Notes: a model not told the origin generated them from the sequence alone. Positions 10,262 through 21,984 are shown, numbered from the stretch's first letter. The stretch is 64,000 nucleotides of DNA from Diplodia intermedia (GCA_021495925.1 JAKEKT010000099.1:62001-126000), one strand, 5' to 3'. Translations and numbers: made by a program.

Positions 10262-12356
10262 TCAACGCCACCCATACGCCGCCTTGATCAGATCCGCCGC
10301 CTTCTCCGCGACGGCGTAAACCGTCGAACTCGTATGCGTCGCCGGCACCAGCGGCCAAACGCTCGCATCCACGACGCGCAGCCGGGCCACACCATAAACC
10401 CTCAACGCGGCATCGACCACCCCGCCCTCCGCCCTCGCCATCATCGGCGCCGTGCAGCTGACGTGCGCAAAACTCGGGTTCAGCGCCGCCCGCAGCGCCG
10501 CCTCCAGATCCTGATCCGCCGTCACATTGCCCCCCGGCACGACCTCGACGATCGGCCCGAGGCGGCCCTGCATCGCCGCCGTCGCCATGAACGCGCGCGC
10601 CGTGCGGACCGACGCCATCATGACGGCGACGTCGGACGGGGCGAGCATGGCGCCGTAGTCGACGACGGGCGGCGCGAAGACGTCGTCGGGGGCGGCGGCG
10701 AACACGGTGCCGCGCGACAGCGGCTTGACGAGGACGACGGCCATGAGGCCGCCGCCGCCGTACGAGAGCTCGGTGGTCGACGTCGCGGGGGAGGCGTACT
10801 GCGCGAGGATCTGGCGCTTCTGGGCGGCGTAGCCGGCGGCGACGGCGGCGGGGAGGGAGGGGATGGCCGGGTAGACGTCGGTTTCGGGGGCGGTGGAGGC
10901 GGCGAGGGAGGTGATGGCGGCGTAGGTCGAGGTGGTGTTGGCGTTGGCGGCGGATGAGGTCACGTTGGTGAGGGGGAGGAAGCAGACGGCGGCGCCGCGG
11001 CCGAGCGTGTAGGGCCCGCTGCGGGTGGCGTGGTACTGCGCGAGGGCGGCGGCGTTGTAGGTCGTGTTGGAGGAGAAGTAGTCGGCGTTGGGGATGACGT
11101 CGTTGGCGTCTGTGGTGGGGTGGTGTTAGCTTGATGGTGCTTTGGGGAGGGGGACGGGAGGGGAGCGTACAGTTCCACATTGTGTACAGCGTTGGGTGGT
11201 CTTGGAGGTTGTAGCCGACGGGTAGGTCGACGAGGACGTCGATGTCGAGGCTGTTCAGTAGGTCTGCGGGCCCGATGCCTGACAGCTGCAGGATCTGGGG
11301 CGTGTGGATCGCACCGGCGGCGAGGATGACTTCTTTCCGGGCTTTGACGGCGCCGCTCTCAGTGCCTGCGCGCGACACGTATTCGACGCCCGTGGCGATT
11401 GTTCCGTTGAAGGCGATTTTCGTGACGGCGTGCATGGTCAGGAGGTGGTAGTTGGGCCGCGTGGCAATCTTGTCGTGGTGGGCTATACGCGCCGAGGATC
11501 GCGTCCTGTTCTGGGGGTCGATGGAGCTGGGCGCCCAAAACACTCCGGCTTTGCTCCCCGCTCCTGGGTCGTCGGGAATCGGGACTCCGAGGCTGGTCCA
11601 CGCTTCGAAGAAGTTCTCTGTAGGACAGGTTAGTGCAATGTCCAAATGAGGTTTGAGTCGGGGCCGGTACTGATGTTCTCCCACATGAAATCAGGGTAGC
11701 TTGACTGCACTGGTCCGTCCGAGCCGTGGACGTCCAGGTCGTACGACAGGTTCCACTCCTCGTTGAAGCTGTCGTTGTTCGGGGTGAAGGTCTCACTCTG
11801 CTTTACATTAGAATTACGTTGTCGCCCTTAAGAAATTGTAGGTACCTTTTTGAAGTACGGCAACAAACCGTCCCATCCCCAGCCGGGATTGCCCAGCGCC
11901 TCCCACGCATCGTAGTCGGGGGCACCGCCACGGTCAAAGAACATGCCATTGACCACGCTTCCACCGCCCACGACAGCAGCAGCCAGGACGGGGAAAGACT
12001 GGTTTGCAAGTCCTCTCAACGGGGTGCTCGTCAAGTTGAAGCTGTACGGCGCATAAGCATCACCGGCCAGTCCAGGCACAGTGACGGAATCGTCTCCGCT
12101 GTCAAGAGGGCCGAATTCGACGACAAGAACAGTGACTTGTGTTGTCAGTAGTGGAGCTTCATCGAATGCATAGATACTTACCGTTCGCATTTTCGGTCAG
12201 GCGGTTGGCAACGGTGAGGCCGCTCGTTCCGCCTCCAACGATGACGAAATCGTACTCGTCTGCCAGATCGACATCCCTGCCGATGACTTGCGCATGCTGT
12301 GCCAGCCTCCCCTGCACGACCATGCAAAAAAGAGAGAACACGAGCAAGCGAACCAT
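10262..12356 (-). CDS. Secreted GMC-family FAD oxidoreductase (aryl-alcohol/glucose oxidase-like, AA3)
   Basis: Flavin-dependent alcohol or sugar oxidase/dehydrogenase, predicted secreted: MVRLLVFSLFCMVVQG is a signal peptide. Exons 12356-12182, 12135-11846, 11797-11671, 11617-11171, 11109-10262 give 628 aa, normal for the family. The FAD dinucleotide fold reads YDFVIVGGGTSGLTVANRL; then the GMC block GGGSVVNGMFFDRG, and the second GMC signature around GAIHTPQILQLSGIG. The C-terminal part has RVYGVARLRVVDASVWPL and THTSSTVYAVAEKAADLI. The catalytic His region reads FAHVSCTAPMM where GTCRMG-type sequence is usual, so the active-site loop is divergent. Exon 3 may start at either of two acceptors 3 bp apart. 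Substrate unknown; co-oriented with the reductase at 13.9-15.2 kb. Confidence 0.9.
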
Positions 12357-13900
12357 GGTGTCGGAAGAGCTGATGATCGTTGGAACGAAACGGCGCCGTC
12401 GAAGCTTTAAGCCTCGCGGGAAGGAGCAATCCCATATTTTCCGGTGGCATCATGGTCCCGCCAATCCGTCTTTCCACTTTCCGCCGTGCCGTTGCAGCTT
12501 CCGGAAAACGTCCAACGCCCGTCTTCGTTTGTGTGGCGTGCGGCGGTTTAAGCTTGAACGAGGTGGTCGACCGGGAATTGATGCGGAGCCAAGCGGCTAT
12601 TCGCCCGTTTTTAATCTATTCTGTCTACTTGTCCTTGGCGCCTCTTCGCGAGATTCCAGAGCCGCTTCGTGTTATGCAGGGGGAAAAAAGGAATATAGTG
12701 GATGCGTTTTGAGCGCCAACACTGCGCGATACGCGAATTTCTAATGCACAACGGATAACAGTTCCATGACTTGACCTCGAGCAGAGGCGACTTTGCGATG
12801 AGGTCCAAGAAAACATCTATCTGCTCAAGCGGAGTCGTCGTATCGCGGGGCTCGCTTAGATACTCCAGAGTGGCGTCGGTCTTGGATCCCGGCACACCAG
12901 TCTTGCCCGACGAATGAACAAGTTTTGCGTATTCCAAGCTTGTGATCACTTCCCAATCATCATGCGCTTCTACATCAGTCTCCCGATTTCTCGTAGGTAT
13001 CTTTTGGTAACAAGTCTATGCAGCCTTTCAGCCCGTCTCTGCATGATATTTGCCAATCGAGGTTCGTGCTTGCAGTGAACCGTCGGAGAAGAAATGGCTC
13101 GGGCGACGTCATATTGTTCTCCAAAAGCAACTGAACAGTGATGCCGAATGCTCCACCCGAGAGACGCTAACGAGGGCTTCGGGTTTCCCGCGGCGCTTCC
13201 ACTTGCCCTGCTGACGGCACGTCTGTGGCTACACTTGCCGGCTACAAAAGACTTGCCGTAGCCGCAGCCGCAACCACCCATCACAAAAACGTTGGTCGGA
13301 TGCAATGCCATCGGGCAGCGAAGAGGCGGCATCTGCGAGCCCGCCGCCGAAGACACGCACACGGTCGGGATGGTAAGGCTAAGCAAGCGATGCGGAGACA
13401 AGACAACACGTGCTGATCGCTACCAGTCTGAGCTGCCGGAGGCGTCGCTGTAGATATACATTCCCATCCCATTCTTTTCGGGTAGTTGTTGTGCGAGTCT
13501 AACATGAAGCATGTGACGGTGCGAAGCCTCGATGCAGAAACTGTGCCTTACGCAATGAGAGTTGCAATTGGGGACTAAAGGTCTCTTTCCACCCGTCTCG
13601 GAACCTGTCCCTCTCATCATCCGACTGCGCCTCTCTGGGCAGCCTCGGCATTCCTGCCCAACGCCCGCTGTACATTTTCGATGAGACCGAAAGCATTGTC
13701 CTCGAGGTGCAACAGGCCAGCCAATCTGCCGAACTCGATCCACCGGACGACGCGGCAGCGACCGATGTACTGGGCCAAACGCAAGATGTCTGGTACCGTT
13801 GAAGTGATTAGTGGACTCATTCCTGAAGATCTGCGCCCCAAGAGACCGTCTACCGGAGCCTGTATGTCAGACCTGCGAAGGCGTGCAGTATTCCCTTTCC
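12357..13900 (-). other. Gene gap with coding-like fragments
   Basis: No complete gene could be built. On the minus strand about 12740-13035 reads protein-like (DVEAHDDWEVITSLEYAK, then VFLDLIAKSPLLEVKSWN). Two offset frames near 13510-13830 also look coding (VVRWIEFGRLAGLLHLEDN; LPREAQSDDERDRF). At 13237-13310 a frame reads VFVMGGCGCGYGKSFVAGK, resembling a kinase P-loop with an extra residue. The fragments lie in different frames without convincing splice sites between them, which suggests a decayed gene or a multi-exon gene I could not resolve. The promoter of the GMC gene is also in this stretch. Confidence 0.3.
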
Positions 13901-15166
13901 CTACTGAATATGATACACGACCTTGAACCCAGAGATTTCCTTCTTGCGGTGCATTTCAAAGCCGTGCGGCAAAGACTCCAGCCCTTCCAGCACATGCGCC
14001 TTGTTGGGCACGACACTCTCCGATTCCAGCCAAGCCGGCAACTTCTCGAACAACTCGGCCACGAGAGCGTGGTCGGCCCCGGACGCCTACCGCACCCATC
14101 AGCACCCCCGCGCTCCGATGGCAACAAGCGGATGCGACTCACCGGCCAGTAAAACTTGCCGTAGCGGTGCTCCTTGAGGAACGCGGTCCAGACCAACACA
14201 TCCGTCAACGTCACGCCGTCGGCAGTTTCCTCCGTGTTGGCCAGGCCGGGACGGACGGTGCAGAGGGTGCCGCCGGCGGGGCCGACGGCCCGCGAGGCCA
14301 GCCGCGAGGAGTCCCTGGAGCCGATGGTGTCGAAGACGTAGAGGAGGTCCGGCGCGACGCGTCTGATGCGGTCCGCGACGTCGTCCGCGCGGTAGTCCAC
14401 GACGTGGCTGGCGCCGAGCCGCTTGGCGGAATCGAAGTGCTTGGGGCTGCAGGTTGTGATGACCTCGATGCCGGACAGCTTGGCCAGCTGGATGGTGTAT
14501 TGGCCGACGCTGGCTGTTGTGGTGGTTAGTGTGCGGCGTTGCTACTGGGGGTTCGCTTTTCTGGGTGCGGGCTTACAGCTTCCTCCCCACACGAGGACTT
14601 TGTGCCGCGGCTCCCCGTTTCGCGGGATGCAGAGGGATGTCTTGGAAAACAGGGCCAGCCAGGCGGTGGCGACCGCCAGAGGCATGGTGGCGGCTTGCTC
14701 CTTGGGCACGGAGGGTGGGACCTTGAAGGCGATTTTCTCGTCGACGAGGGTGTGCTGCGCATATGCTCCGAGACCCTTGACCTCGCCTGGTTCGAGGAGT
14801 GAGAAGGAAGCTATTTTGCGCAGATTGGTGGGCCTTACCTCCCCAGATCAGGCCCGCGACAAGGTCGCCCTTCTTCAGCCTGGAGACGTTGCTTCCGGTC
14901 CGCTGGACGGTGCCGACGAAGTCACAGCCGAGGACTGCGCCGTCTCCGAAGGCGTTCGAATCGAACGATTGTACTGCACTGAAAATCAGATCGAGTCCAT
15001 CGGTTTGATGGAAAGGAATATTGGATTTACCATCCGTGGGATTCTGCGCTGTATACTCGATCTTGACGACGGCCTGCCCCGGCTGCGGGTCGGGAACGGG
15101 TAGCTCCTCCAAAGCCAGCTGCGGCGTACCGTTGGCTGATTCGCGAACAATCTGAGCAGGAGACAT
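13901..15166 (-). CDS. MDR-superfamily reductase (enoyl reductase / quinone oxidoreductase-like)
   Basis: NADPH-dependent reductase of the medium-chain dehydrogenase superfamily, resembling the trans-acting enoyl reductases of fungal metabolite clusters. Exons 15166-15031, 14973-14839, 14786-14577, 14513-14143, 14086-13901 give 345 aa, typical for stand-alone members. The GroES-like half has PGQAVVKIEYTAQNPTD, then VLGCDFVGTVQRTGSNV and KKGDLVAGLIWGG. The Rossmann half has VLVWGGSSSVGQYTIQLAK and GASHVVDYRADDVADRI. The structural and catalytic zinc ligands of true alcohol dehydrogenases are absent, fitting a zinc-free reductase. Start taken at MSPAQIVRES; an in-frame upstream ATG at about 15271 would add 35 residues and is less family-like. 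Substrate unknown. Confidence 0.88.
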
Positions 15167-15964
15167 GGTGGCAACTGTTTCGGAGCAACGGGCAGCGCTG
15201 TCTTCTTCCGCCTTCAAGTGTCCTCGTATAATGGCCTGCACACGTCTGCGTTTAGTACGGGCGCTAGACATGATTGTTGAGAGTGTTGGAGAGGGAGAAG
15301 GCACGTCTATGGTTTTGCTGAAGGTGGTATATTCTGACTTACGATATAAGCGCGTTTGGTGTTTTGTCGAGGGCTGAAGGGGACCCGATACCGAATCTAC
15401 GTGAGACCCTTGCTGCGCAAACGATTCGCCCTTATACCTCTGTGCTTGAGCTGCATGCGTCACGATGACATATGGCTTGCTGTCAACAGGCTATGGTGCT
15501 TGCATTTGCCCGATGTCTGTTAGCAATCCCGCTGTCTCTTGATTTGTCAGCAACTGGTTTGGAGGATTACGAATCCGTCGCTGGGTCGGGTAAAAGTGAA
15601 AGTGCAAGCGCAAGCGCCGGCGTTGCGCTAAACGAATTTTGACGGCAATTCCGGCCCAAGGTGGTCTCGCTCGACATCAGGTCTTCTGTCACAGGTAGAG
15701 CTTGTCTTCAGCTGTCTATGGAGGGGATGTGCTATCATTATGAGTCTCGCTGCTGCTGTGACCATGCACTCAACTATACGCACCAATTAGAACTCCCGCA
15801 CGCCGCTCTAGCCCGACGAAACCCTCTTAAAGAGGAAATTATTTGTAAATGTCAATACTTATATCAATTTGTGAACTGCTTTGAAAGATTTGATTACAGT
15901 AGGAAATAAAATCAAGCTTTTAGTAGTCCTCCTCCATCGCGCATGTCGCTAGCTTGAATACTCA
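15167..15964. other. Intergenic, nothing supported
   Basis: It holds the promoter of the reductase and the 3' flank of the lectin gene. Base composition becomes more AT-rich toward 15.8-15.95 kb. The plus-strand frame 15661-15909 shows no domain or codon bias. Confidence 0.4.
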
Positions 15965-16840
15965 TCACCAATTTGTATTGGCAAGTGGGACTGGGGTCCA
16001 CATTCCCGTCTTGAAGTGTGCCCAAGCCACAGCCATACCCGGGTACAAACGACTCTGGAAATACACCTTCACCACATGCTCCTTCCCATCGACGTTGGCG
16101 GCGAAGATTGGAGGTTCGGAAATGCTATAACGCAGTTTGCCATGGCGCCACACACCATTGGTCATGCATAGCTCCCTGAGTTCTTTGCCCTGCTCGCCGA
16201 TGGCGACGTAATAGAGGCGGACCTGTACACCCACAGTGAGTCATGCGCATGGGAAGGAAAGGTCTGCTTCAAGACTCACCTCGAAGTTTTTGTCATGGAC
16301 GTAGGCAACAGCACTGACATGGGGAGTTGCGGCGCGAACCTTGTCACTGTTGTTGACTAAGATGGGCTCTGTTTTGTATGCACCTCCTCCCGCAGTCTCA
16401 TCTGCATATGGAGCTCTCTGAGAGCAAAGCTCGCCACTGTTTGGTCGAACGTAGTAGAGAATGCTTACCATGCCCGACTCAACGGCGGCAATCTGAGAGG
16501 GTACAGTGGTGCCGGGCGGCAGTGGATTGACGGGGGCGGTTGTCGCAGGGGCGGTTGTCACAGGTTTGACAGCACCGCTTGTCGCTGCGGTATTGGTAGA
16601 TGGCGGTACGGTCGTCGCAGATTTGACCGGGGGATTGGCAGGACCGGCCGTCGAGGGATTGGCAGGGCCTGTCGTCGATGGGTTGTTGGTTCCGGTCATT
16701 GTGGAATTATTCTTGGCAGATGTTGAAGGATTGGTGGCAGTCTCCGGGTGATGATGATGCCAATGCGGGTTCTGGTGGTGCCAATGCTCGCCCTGGTGGG
16801 TGTGGCTCAGATCGGGAGGGTTTTTCGTGTCGGTAGGCAT
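15965..16840 (-). CDS. Fungal fucose-specific-lectin-like protein with His-rich N-terminal arm
   Basis: Two exons, 16840-16280 and 16222-15965, give 272 aa. Residues 1-35 are His/Trp-rich (HWHHQNPHWHHHHPE). Residues 35-115 are a Thr/Pro/Ser/Asn linker with NPST-type repeats. Residues about 115-272 hold beta-propeller-blade sequence of the fungal fucose-lectin type: SILYYVRPNSGEL, VRLYYVAIGEQGKELREL with NGVWRHGKL, and VVKVYFQSRLYPGM with GMWTPVPL. About three blades are present, whereas known fungal members have six in roughly 310 aa, so this would be a half-propeller needing to oligomerise. No signal peptide, as is usual for these lectins. Sugar specificity is inferred from family likeness only. 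Confidence 0.75.
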
Positions 16841-19800
16841 TGTAAGCAGACACCACGTCACTGTCAGTCCTCGATCAGAAGACTTACTTGTAGATCGAGA
16901 ATGTAGATATAGAATTTGAGATATCAAGCCAGCGGTTTACCCTGATATATATAAATATATATATCTGATTCTGTGTTCTATGGTAAAACACGGCAGCTCA
17001 GAAGTCGGTAAGGCCCTTAACTGGTACCGATTCCTTCTAAAAATCATCAAGAGAGACTTGTTGCATGTGATAAGAAATTCGAAGTCCCGACCATACAAAA
17101 CGTTAATTTCGAAGATCCCTGGTACAATCATTAAGCGAAGAGAAGTTTCTGGCCATCTAGTCCAGCCATGAAGTGCGTTAAGCAAACGCTAAGCAAAGCG
17201 CCATCCTAAAGCTTAGCTTACTTAGCAGTTTGGCGTAAGCGCTTTGCTTCTTATGTAGCTTAGGAAGTGCTTGGTGAGAAATCCTTTGAAGCGGGCCAAT
17301 GAGAGCACTAACCAGCCGCTTGCACGATTACGAACCCTGGTCTACCTCGCGCAAGTCTCTATTGACTCTACCCGCGTTTTCGAAATGCGGCAGCCTATAG
17401 CAATTGCCATATCTCGCAACGGCGAAAGCCCTTGTGTGCAGAGCGGGGTAATCTCCAAGACCGCAATCCAACAGGAACGTAATCACATTAGCGTCTTCGA
17501 CTAGTTTGTCACTAAGTGGACTTGTACACCTCTATAATTCAGAATCTCTCTTTACGTTAAACTTGTATCTGGAAACGAATTCCAGACTTTTGTGCCGAAC
17601 AGAGACACAGCAGGTGCCATTACCTTGCGGTCCAACTACCATGACCTACACCGGAGGACTTGACAACAGTCATCATGTGTCATATGCATTATCTCGTGCT
17701 ACTTATCAGCCGCAGGTCAATTAAGCTATTGATTCCCTCGTTATCGAAGCCACAATCAGTCCTTGCTTGATGGCTGCCGCCTTCAGATGTTCACATGCGC
17801 TGCTTGTTGCAGCCACGCTTTATCTTGACCATCGAATCCACGATGCAGGACTGCAGGAATGCAGGAATACTCACTGGAACCATTCAGCGCCACTTCTCGG
17901 ACTCGCCATGGGATGCCTTATTCAGCTATCCATACTACTCTTTCTGTCCTCGGTGAACATTCACATGCTCGCTGAGGTATATGTGCATGCGTTCCGAAAC
18001 GATGACAATAATGGCACTACCACGGAACAGTTTGAAGGCGATTCCCATTTCTTCGAACAACGACGCCATGGCGGCGAAGGAACATGCATTTGGCTCCAAC
18101 AACTGCTGCAATACCTTGGATCATCAGGTCGCTTTGTGGATGCTCTGGACTCGTACGGGGGTTCCTTCAAGCACCTGTGACCATGGGACGTTGCTTCGGA
18201 ACGGAACTGGCCGTGGGATCAGCCAGTATTCCCGTCCAGTCTGAGTCCTATATCGCTGTTGATTCTGTTTACCTACCCGAATGCACTGTCTCATAAAAGA
18301 AAATTGAAAATGTTCTTTATCATTGTAAACTGCGGCCAGGTTGTTTAAACCATCATTACGCTACTTGAGGGATGACTTCAGTCCCTACAAGAGTGTATGA
18401 ATGTTAATTTACTGTCTGATTTACTGTCGGCGTGATCTTCTCAACCATGAAGTTTTTGAGCGGGGTAGCTTTCCGTCCTGCCCGTTCCTTCCAGAGTCTA
18501 GACATGATCGCGTCACGAAAACATAATCCACCACCTTCTTTCATGTCACTAGTATCACACGAAGGCCCAGCCATGCGGAACAGACGGCTCATAGCAAGAC
18601 CATTTACAACACGTGTGAAACGCCTCGTGCTTCATTATCTACACCACAAGCCCACGATAGCGGTTCTCATCATCTTCCGTACCACGACTGCAGCCACTTG
18701 ACGTACAAACCGCTTCCATCGCCTACACCACATAGCGCCGCCTTATCCGGTGCTGTCGATCCCGGCATCAGCCAACGGGCTCAGCCGTCGATCGAATAGG
18801 ACTCCATCCTTCAAGCCCGCAATATTGTTCAGCTACTGTATCAGCCTGAATCCTACTACAGCCTCCACACTTACTGCGTCAAGATCGTCGTTTCCCCCGC
18901 TTTGCTCAACCAGAAAGAAATGATTCTTCCCATGGTTATGTAGCTACTTGCGGTCGAGAAGGGGCCAGCGAGACCGGCAGTGCAGCAGTCCAAAGCAAGA
19001 AGCCGTGGTTGGCCAGTCGCATTACGGTCTACCACTCTTTGCCAGTCCCAGTAAATAGCCATAACGCACCATGTCTGATAGTAGTAAAACCGCCGCTTGA
19101 AGATGACGGCAAGTTTGGGAAAGGAGCAAGTGCAGGCGCATGCGCCGCCGTTGACGTCGAGTCGAGCGCAATCGTCGGCGATATCTTTCAACGCAAGTCT
19201 CCAGTCACAGGTGAGAGACTACCGCAACATGCCGTATGGATTTTAGGCGTCGCCATCGTCTGTCTTGCTGCCGTTATGGCTGAGCAATCGGCTGCATGCG
19301 CCAACGAGAACTCCCGCACGCCATTCTTGCCCGACGACTGTCTGGGACCACCGATCTTTCCCTTTGCTGTCGCCGTTTCCGTTCAAGATTGTTCTTCTCG
19401 GTAGCCATTCCTTGTAGTCGTTTCAAAAGTGTTTTGACATGCACTGTGGGCTGATGATCTACGCCATCTAGCCACGAAGCTCTTTCCGAAAGTCCTCGTA
19501 CGTGTAGAACCTTGCCTGGATGTGGGATCATTGCGAGGATATGGGGAAAAAAACAACAAGTGCCGGAGTTGAAGTCGAGAGAAGGTCTCTTCGCTTTGGA
19601 ACCAGGCACCAGGCGCCGGGGAAAAGCTAAAGTAGGGGTCATGTGGGGCCAGACGGCCGCTGGAAACGGGCGGGGATCATCACGGCAGGTCCCATCTCGG
19701 CTCTTGACGCGTGCTCCAAACACCACCAACGGTCCAGATGCCGAGTCGAGCGCCGGCAGATGACCGTCGTTGCTGTCCATTCTCGTGCGGCTGCCGAACG

Positions 19801-20824
19801 GTGCGACAGACCCTGTCCGGAGAGACTCAGTCAACACTAGAGCTACGGGCGTGAGTGTCGTAACTCCGACGCCCCTCCCGCGTCGCAGCAACACGGCAGT
19901 CCGGCTTGGGTCCACTCGGCCGCAACAGGTACGGGAATGCGCGGGCATGAATAATGAGGCGAGTTGCCGCGAGTAAGTCGGCGCTCTAGCCGGGGGGGCA
20001 CGGCCGACCTGACTCGTCGCCGAACCAGCGAAAAAGTCACGACTCGTTGCGTGTACACGCCAGTACGTATTCTGTACCTGAACCGGCCCGAAAGCCCCGG
20101 CTGATCTCGAGTCAAGTCGCCCGCTGTCACCTGTCGTCCACCTACCTGGCGTTCCGCGTCCAACTCAACGGTGAGGGAGCTGGGCAACGCTTTCGACCGT
20201 TAACTGTCGCCGGCCCGTCTCAGCCACGCCGGTGTGCCTACTACACGGTAGCGGGCGCCCTAAAGTCGACGACACGAGAAACTCGGCACGGCATTGACTG
20301 GCGGCGAAAAAGCAGTGCCCGGATGCTGCTGCTTCACACGGCGACCTGTTGTAGTGTGTGTCTCGGCAGCCTTTCCCAAACGCAACAATATCACCCGGCG
20401 AATGATGCCGTATGCTGCTCTGCCGAATCCACCCCGTCTCTCATCACCCGTCCCCATTCCCTCGCTCATACTGTGCCAGAACCCACCCTCAAAACCGTCT
20501 CCACATGCGTCTCGCTCCTGCTCGGCCGAGGCTCGACCTTGAACGGCATCGGATGGCTACGAATGCCGGCGGCGTCCCAGCGGTTGGGGTTGTATTTGAG
20601 CAGGGGTGGCTTTGGTCGACGGCGGCAGGTGTTGGCGCTCCGGCTCGAGCGCCCTCCGAGTGACTTTTTTTTTCCTTCTTTTTCTCATGGCATTCGTACA
20701 CGTGCGTTCTGCGCGACAAGGACGGTTATTGTTGTTCTTGTTGTCGGCGGCGGCGGCTTTCTGCCCCTGGCTCTTTCTGCAGTGGCTGGAGACGACTACT
20801 ACTACTCGCGCTGCCGCAGAAGTC
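16841..20824. other. Gene-poor block
   Basis: About 4 kb without a supportable gene. The longest frames (17767-18180 plus, 19274-19948 minus, 20047-20892 plus) lack recognisable domains, have stops in neighbouring frames and no plausible exon partners. A stretch near 18.1-18.3 kb (VTMGRCFGTELAVGS) faintly resembles the C-terminus of AflR-type regulators, too weak to call. The block is lower in GC than the flanking genes up to about 19 kb. Confidence 0.4.
17191..17249. repeat. Imperfect inverted repeat, hairpin with 11-bp perfect arms
   Basis: AAGCAAAGCGC at 17191-17201 faces its exact complement GCGCTTTGCTT at 17239-17249 across a 37-bp loop. Flanking sequence on both sides shows further imperfect complementarity (AAGTGCG left, AGTGCTT right). 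It could be a remnant of a small inverted-repeat element; no target-site duplication was confirmed. Confidence 0.5.
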
Positions 20825-21375
20825 GTCGCCGTGGTGGCCTCCGTACGATGATGGTTTGGCGGTGGCGGCGGTGGTGCGCTTCACGCGGTTGAGGAAGCCG
20901 GTGGGGGTGCGTCAGCAGGTCGGCCGGGAAAAAATGGCAGCTTCGGACTTCGGACTTCGGACACAACTTCGTCGTCAAGGACGCGGGGGGCTGCGGAGGC
21001 AAGAGCAGACCGCACCGAAAGATTGTGGGTGAAGATCTTCCGTTGGTCGCGCCGAGCGGGATTGTCAGGGGGTCATCAAGGCGATGCTGTCGTCCTTGGT
21101 GATGAGCTGTCGGCGACATAGTTGGCGGGCCGGTCCGAGCAGATGGCGCTTTTCTTGTCCAACAGGTCGTGGGTTGGCCATGATCATCGTGTCATTGACC
21201 AGCTTGGTCGAGTAGACGCCACCGTACGGGTCGCCCCGTTCTTTGACCCTACTACCGTCAAGAGCTGCGGGAGTCAACTGGCCCATCGTACGATGCACTT
21301 GTTGGATAGGCCGGTGGCGGGGATCTGGTGATGGTTCCCCAAAACAGGCGGCGTGTGCGGGCCTGGGGGCAAGCT
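20825..21375 (-). pseudogene. Cytochrome P450 relic, N-terminal part with frameshifts
   Basis: Read on the minus strand, consecutive pieces follow the N-terminal order of a microsomal fungal P450: GNHHQIPATGL (about 21310-21341), YGGVYSTKLVNDTMIM (21179-21226), HDLLDKKSAICSDRPANYVAD (split by frame, 21110-21173), QLITKDDSIALM (21072-21107), a TGA stop, then DNPARRDQRKIFTHNLSVRS in a third frame (21007-21065), and FLNRVKRTT (20873-20903). The pieces occupy different frames with stops between them and no splice sites explaining the jumps. The I-helix, ExxR and heme-Cys loop were not found downstream. A decayed, truncated gene is the best reading. Confidence 0.75.
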
Positions 21376-21984
21376 GGAGTCTCGCTTGCCCATCTGAAGC
21401 AGCTTGTGTACGCCACACGAGTGGGTGGCGACGAAGAACGCCGTCATGGACTGAGGGCCACGGCGAGAGTCACGCCAGTTACACTTTGGCTATCGTTCAC
21501 CTTTATACAGAATTCTGGCAACAGCGCCCTCTCCTCGAGACGTGGAACATGGATACGACTCGACCCATCATCCACAGTGCCCACCAACTACGCGGTAGCC
21601 GTATACTGTGCCGCAGCGCACGGTCCGCAATCCTTCGAGGCGTGCTAGGGGGACTCCACTTCTGGGCGGCCCTTTCCCGGTCCTTCTTTGCGATTCGTGT
21701 TGAACGATTGCGACCTGAAGGAACGGGGGCGGTATTGCACCAATACTTCAAGAGGTACGCCAACGACCAGCGCTCTACTTTGCTATGACTAGGCACGCTG
21801 TAGATCTGGCAGGATACGCCCCGGGATTCTCTAGTATAAAGGAGACTGCTCCTGATGCGCGTCCTATCATCCTCAGCCGTGTGGGATCACTATTAGCGTA
21901 CGTACCTACCCTTTAGGTACCATTCTCGGAACTTGCTTATGTACGCGCTAGCCAACCATACGGTCCTCGATACAGTAGGTACGG

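Noticed and set aside
17767..18300. Possible AflR-type regulator fragment
   Set aside because: Only a few residues resemble the family C-terminus and frames disagree; kept as a hint within the gene desert, not as a feature.
20047..20892. 281-codon plus-strand frame
   Set aside because: No domain, many equally open frames, and its 3' end lies antisense to the P450 relic.
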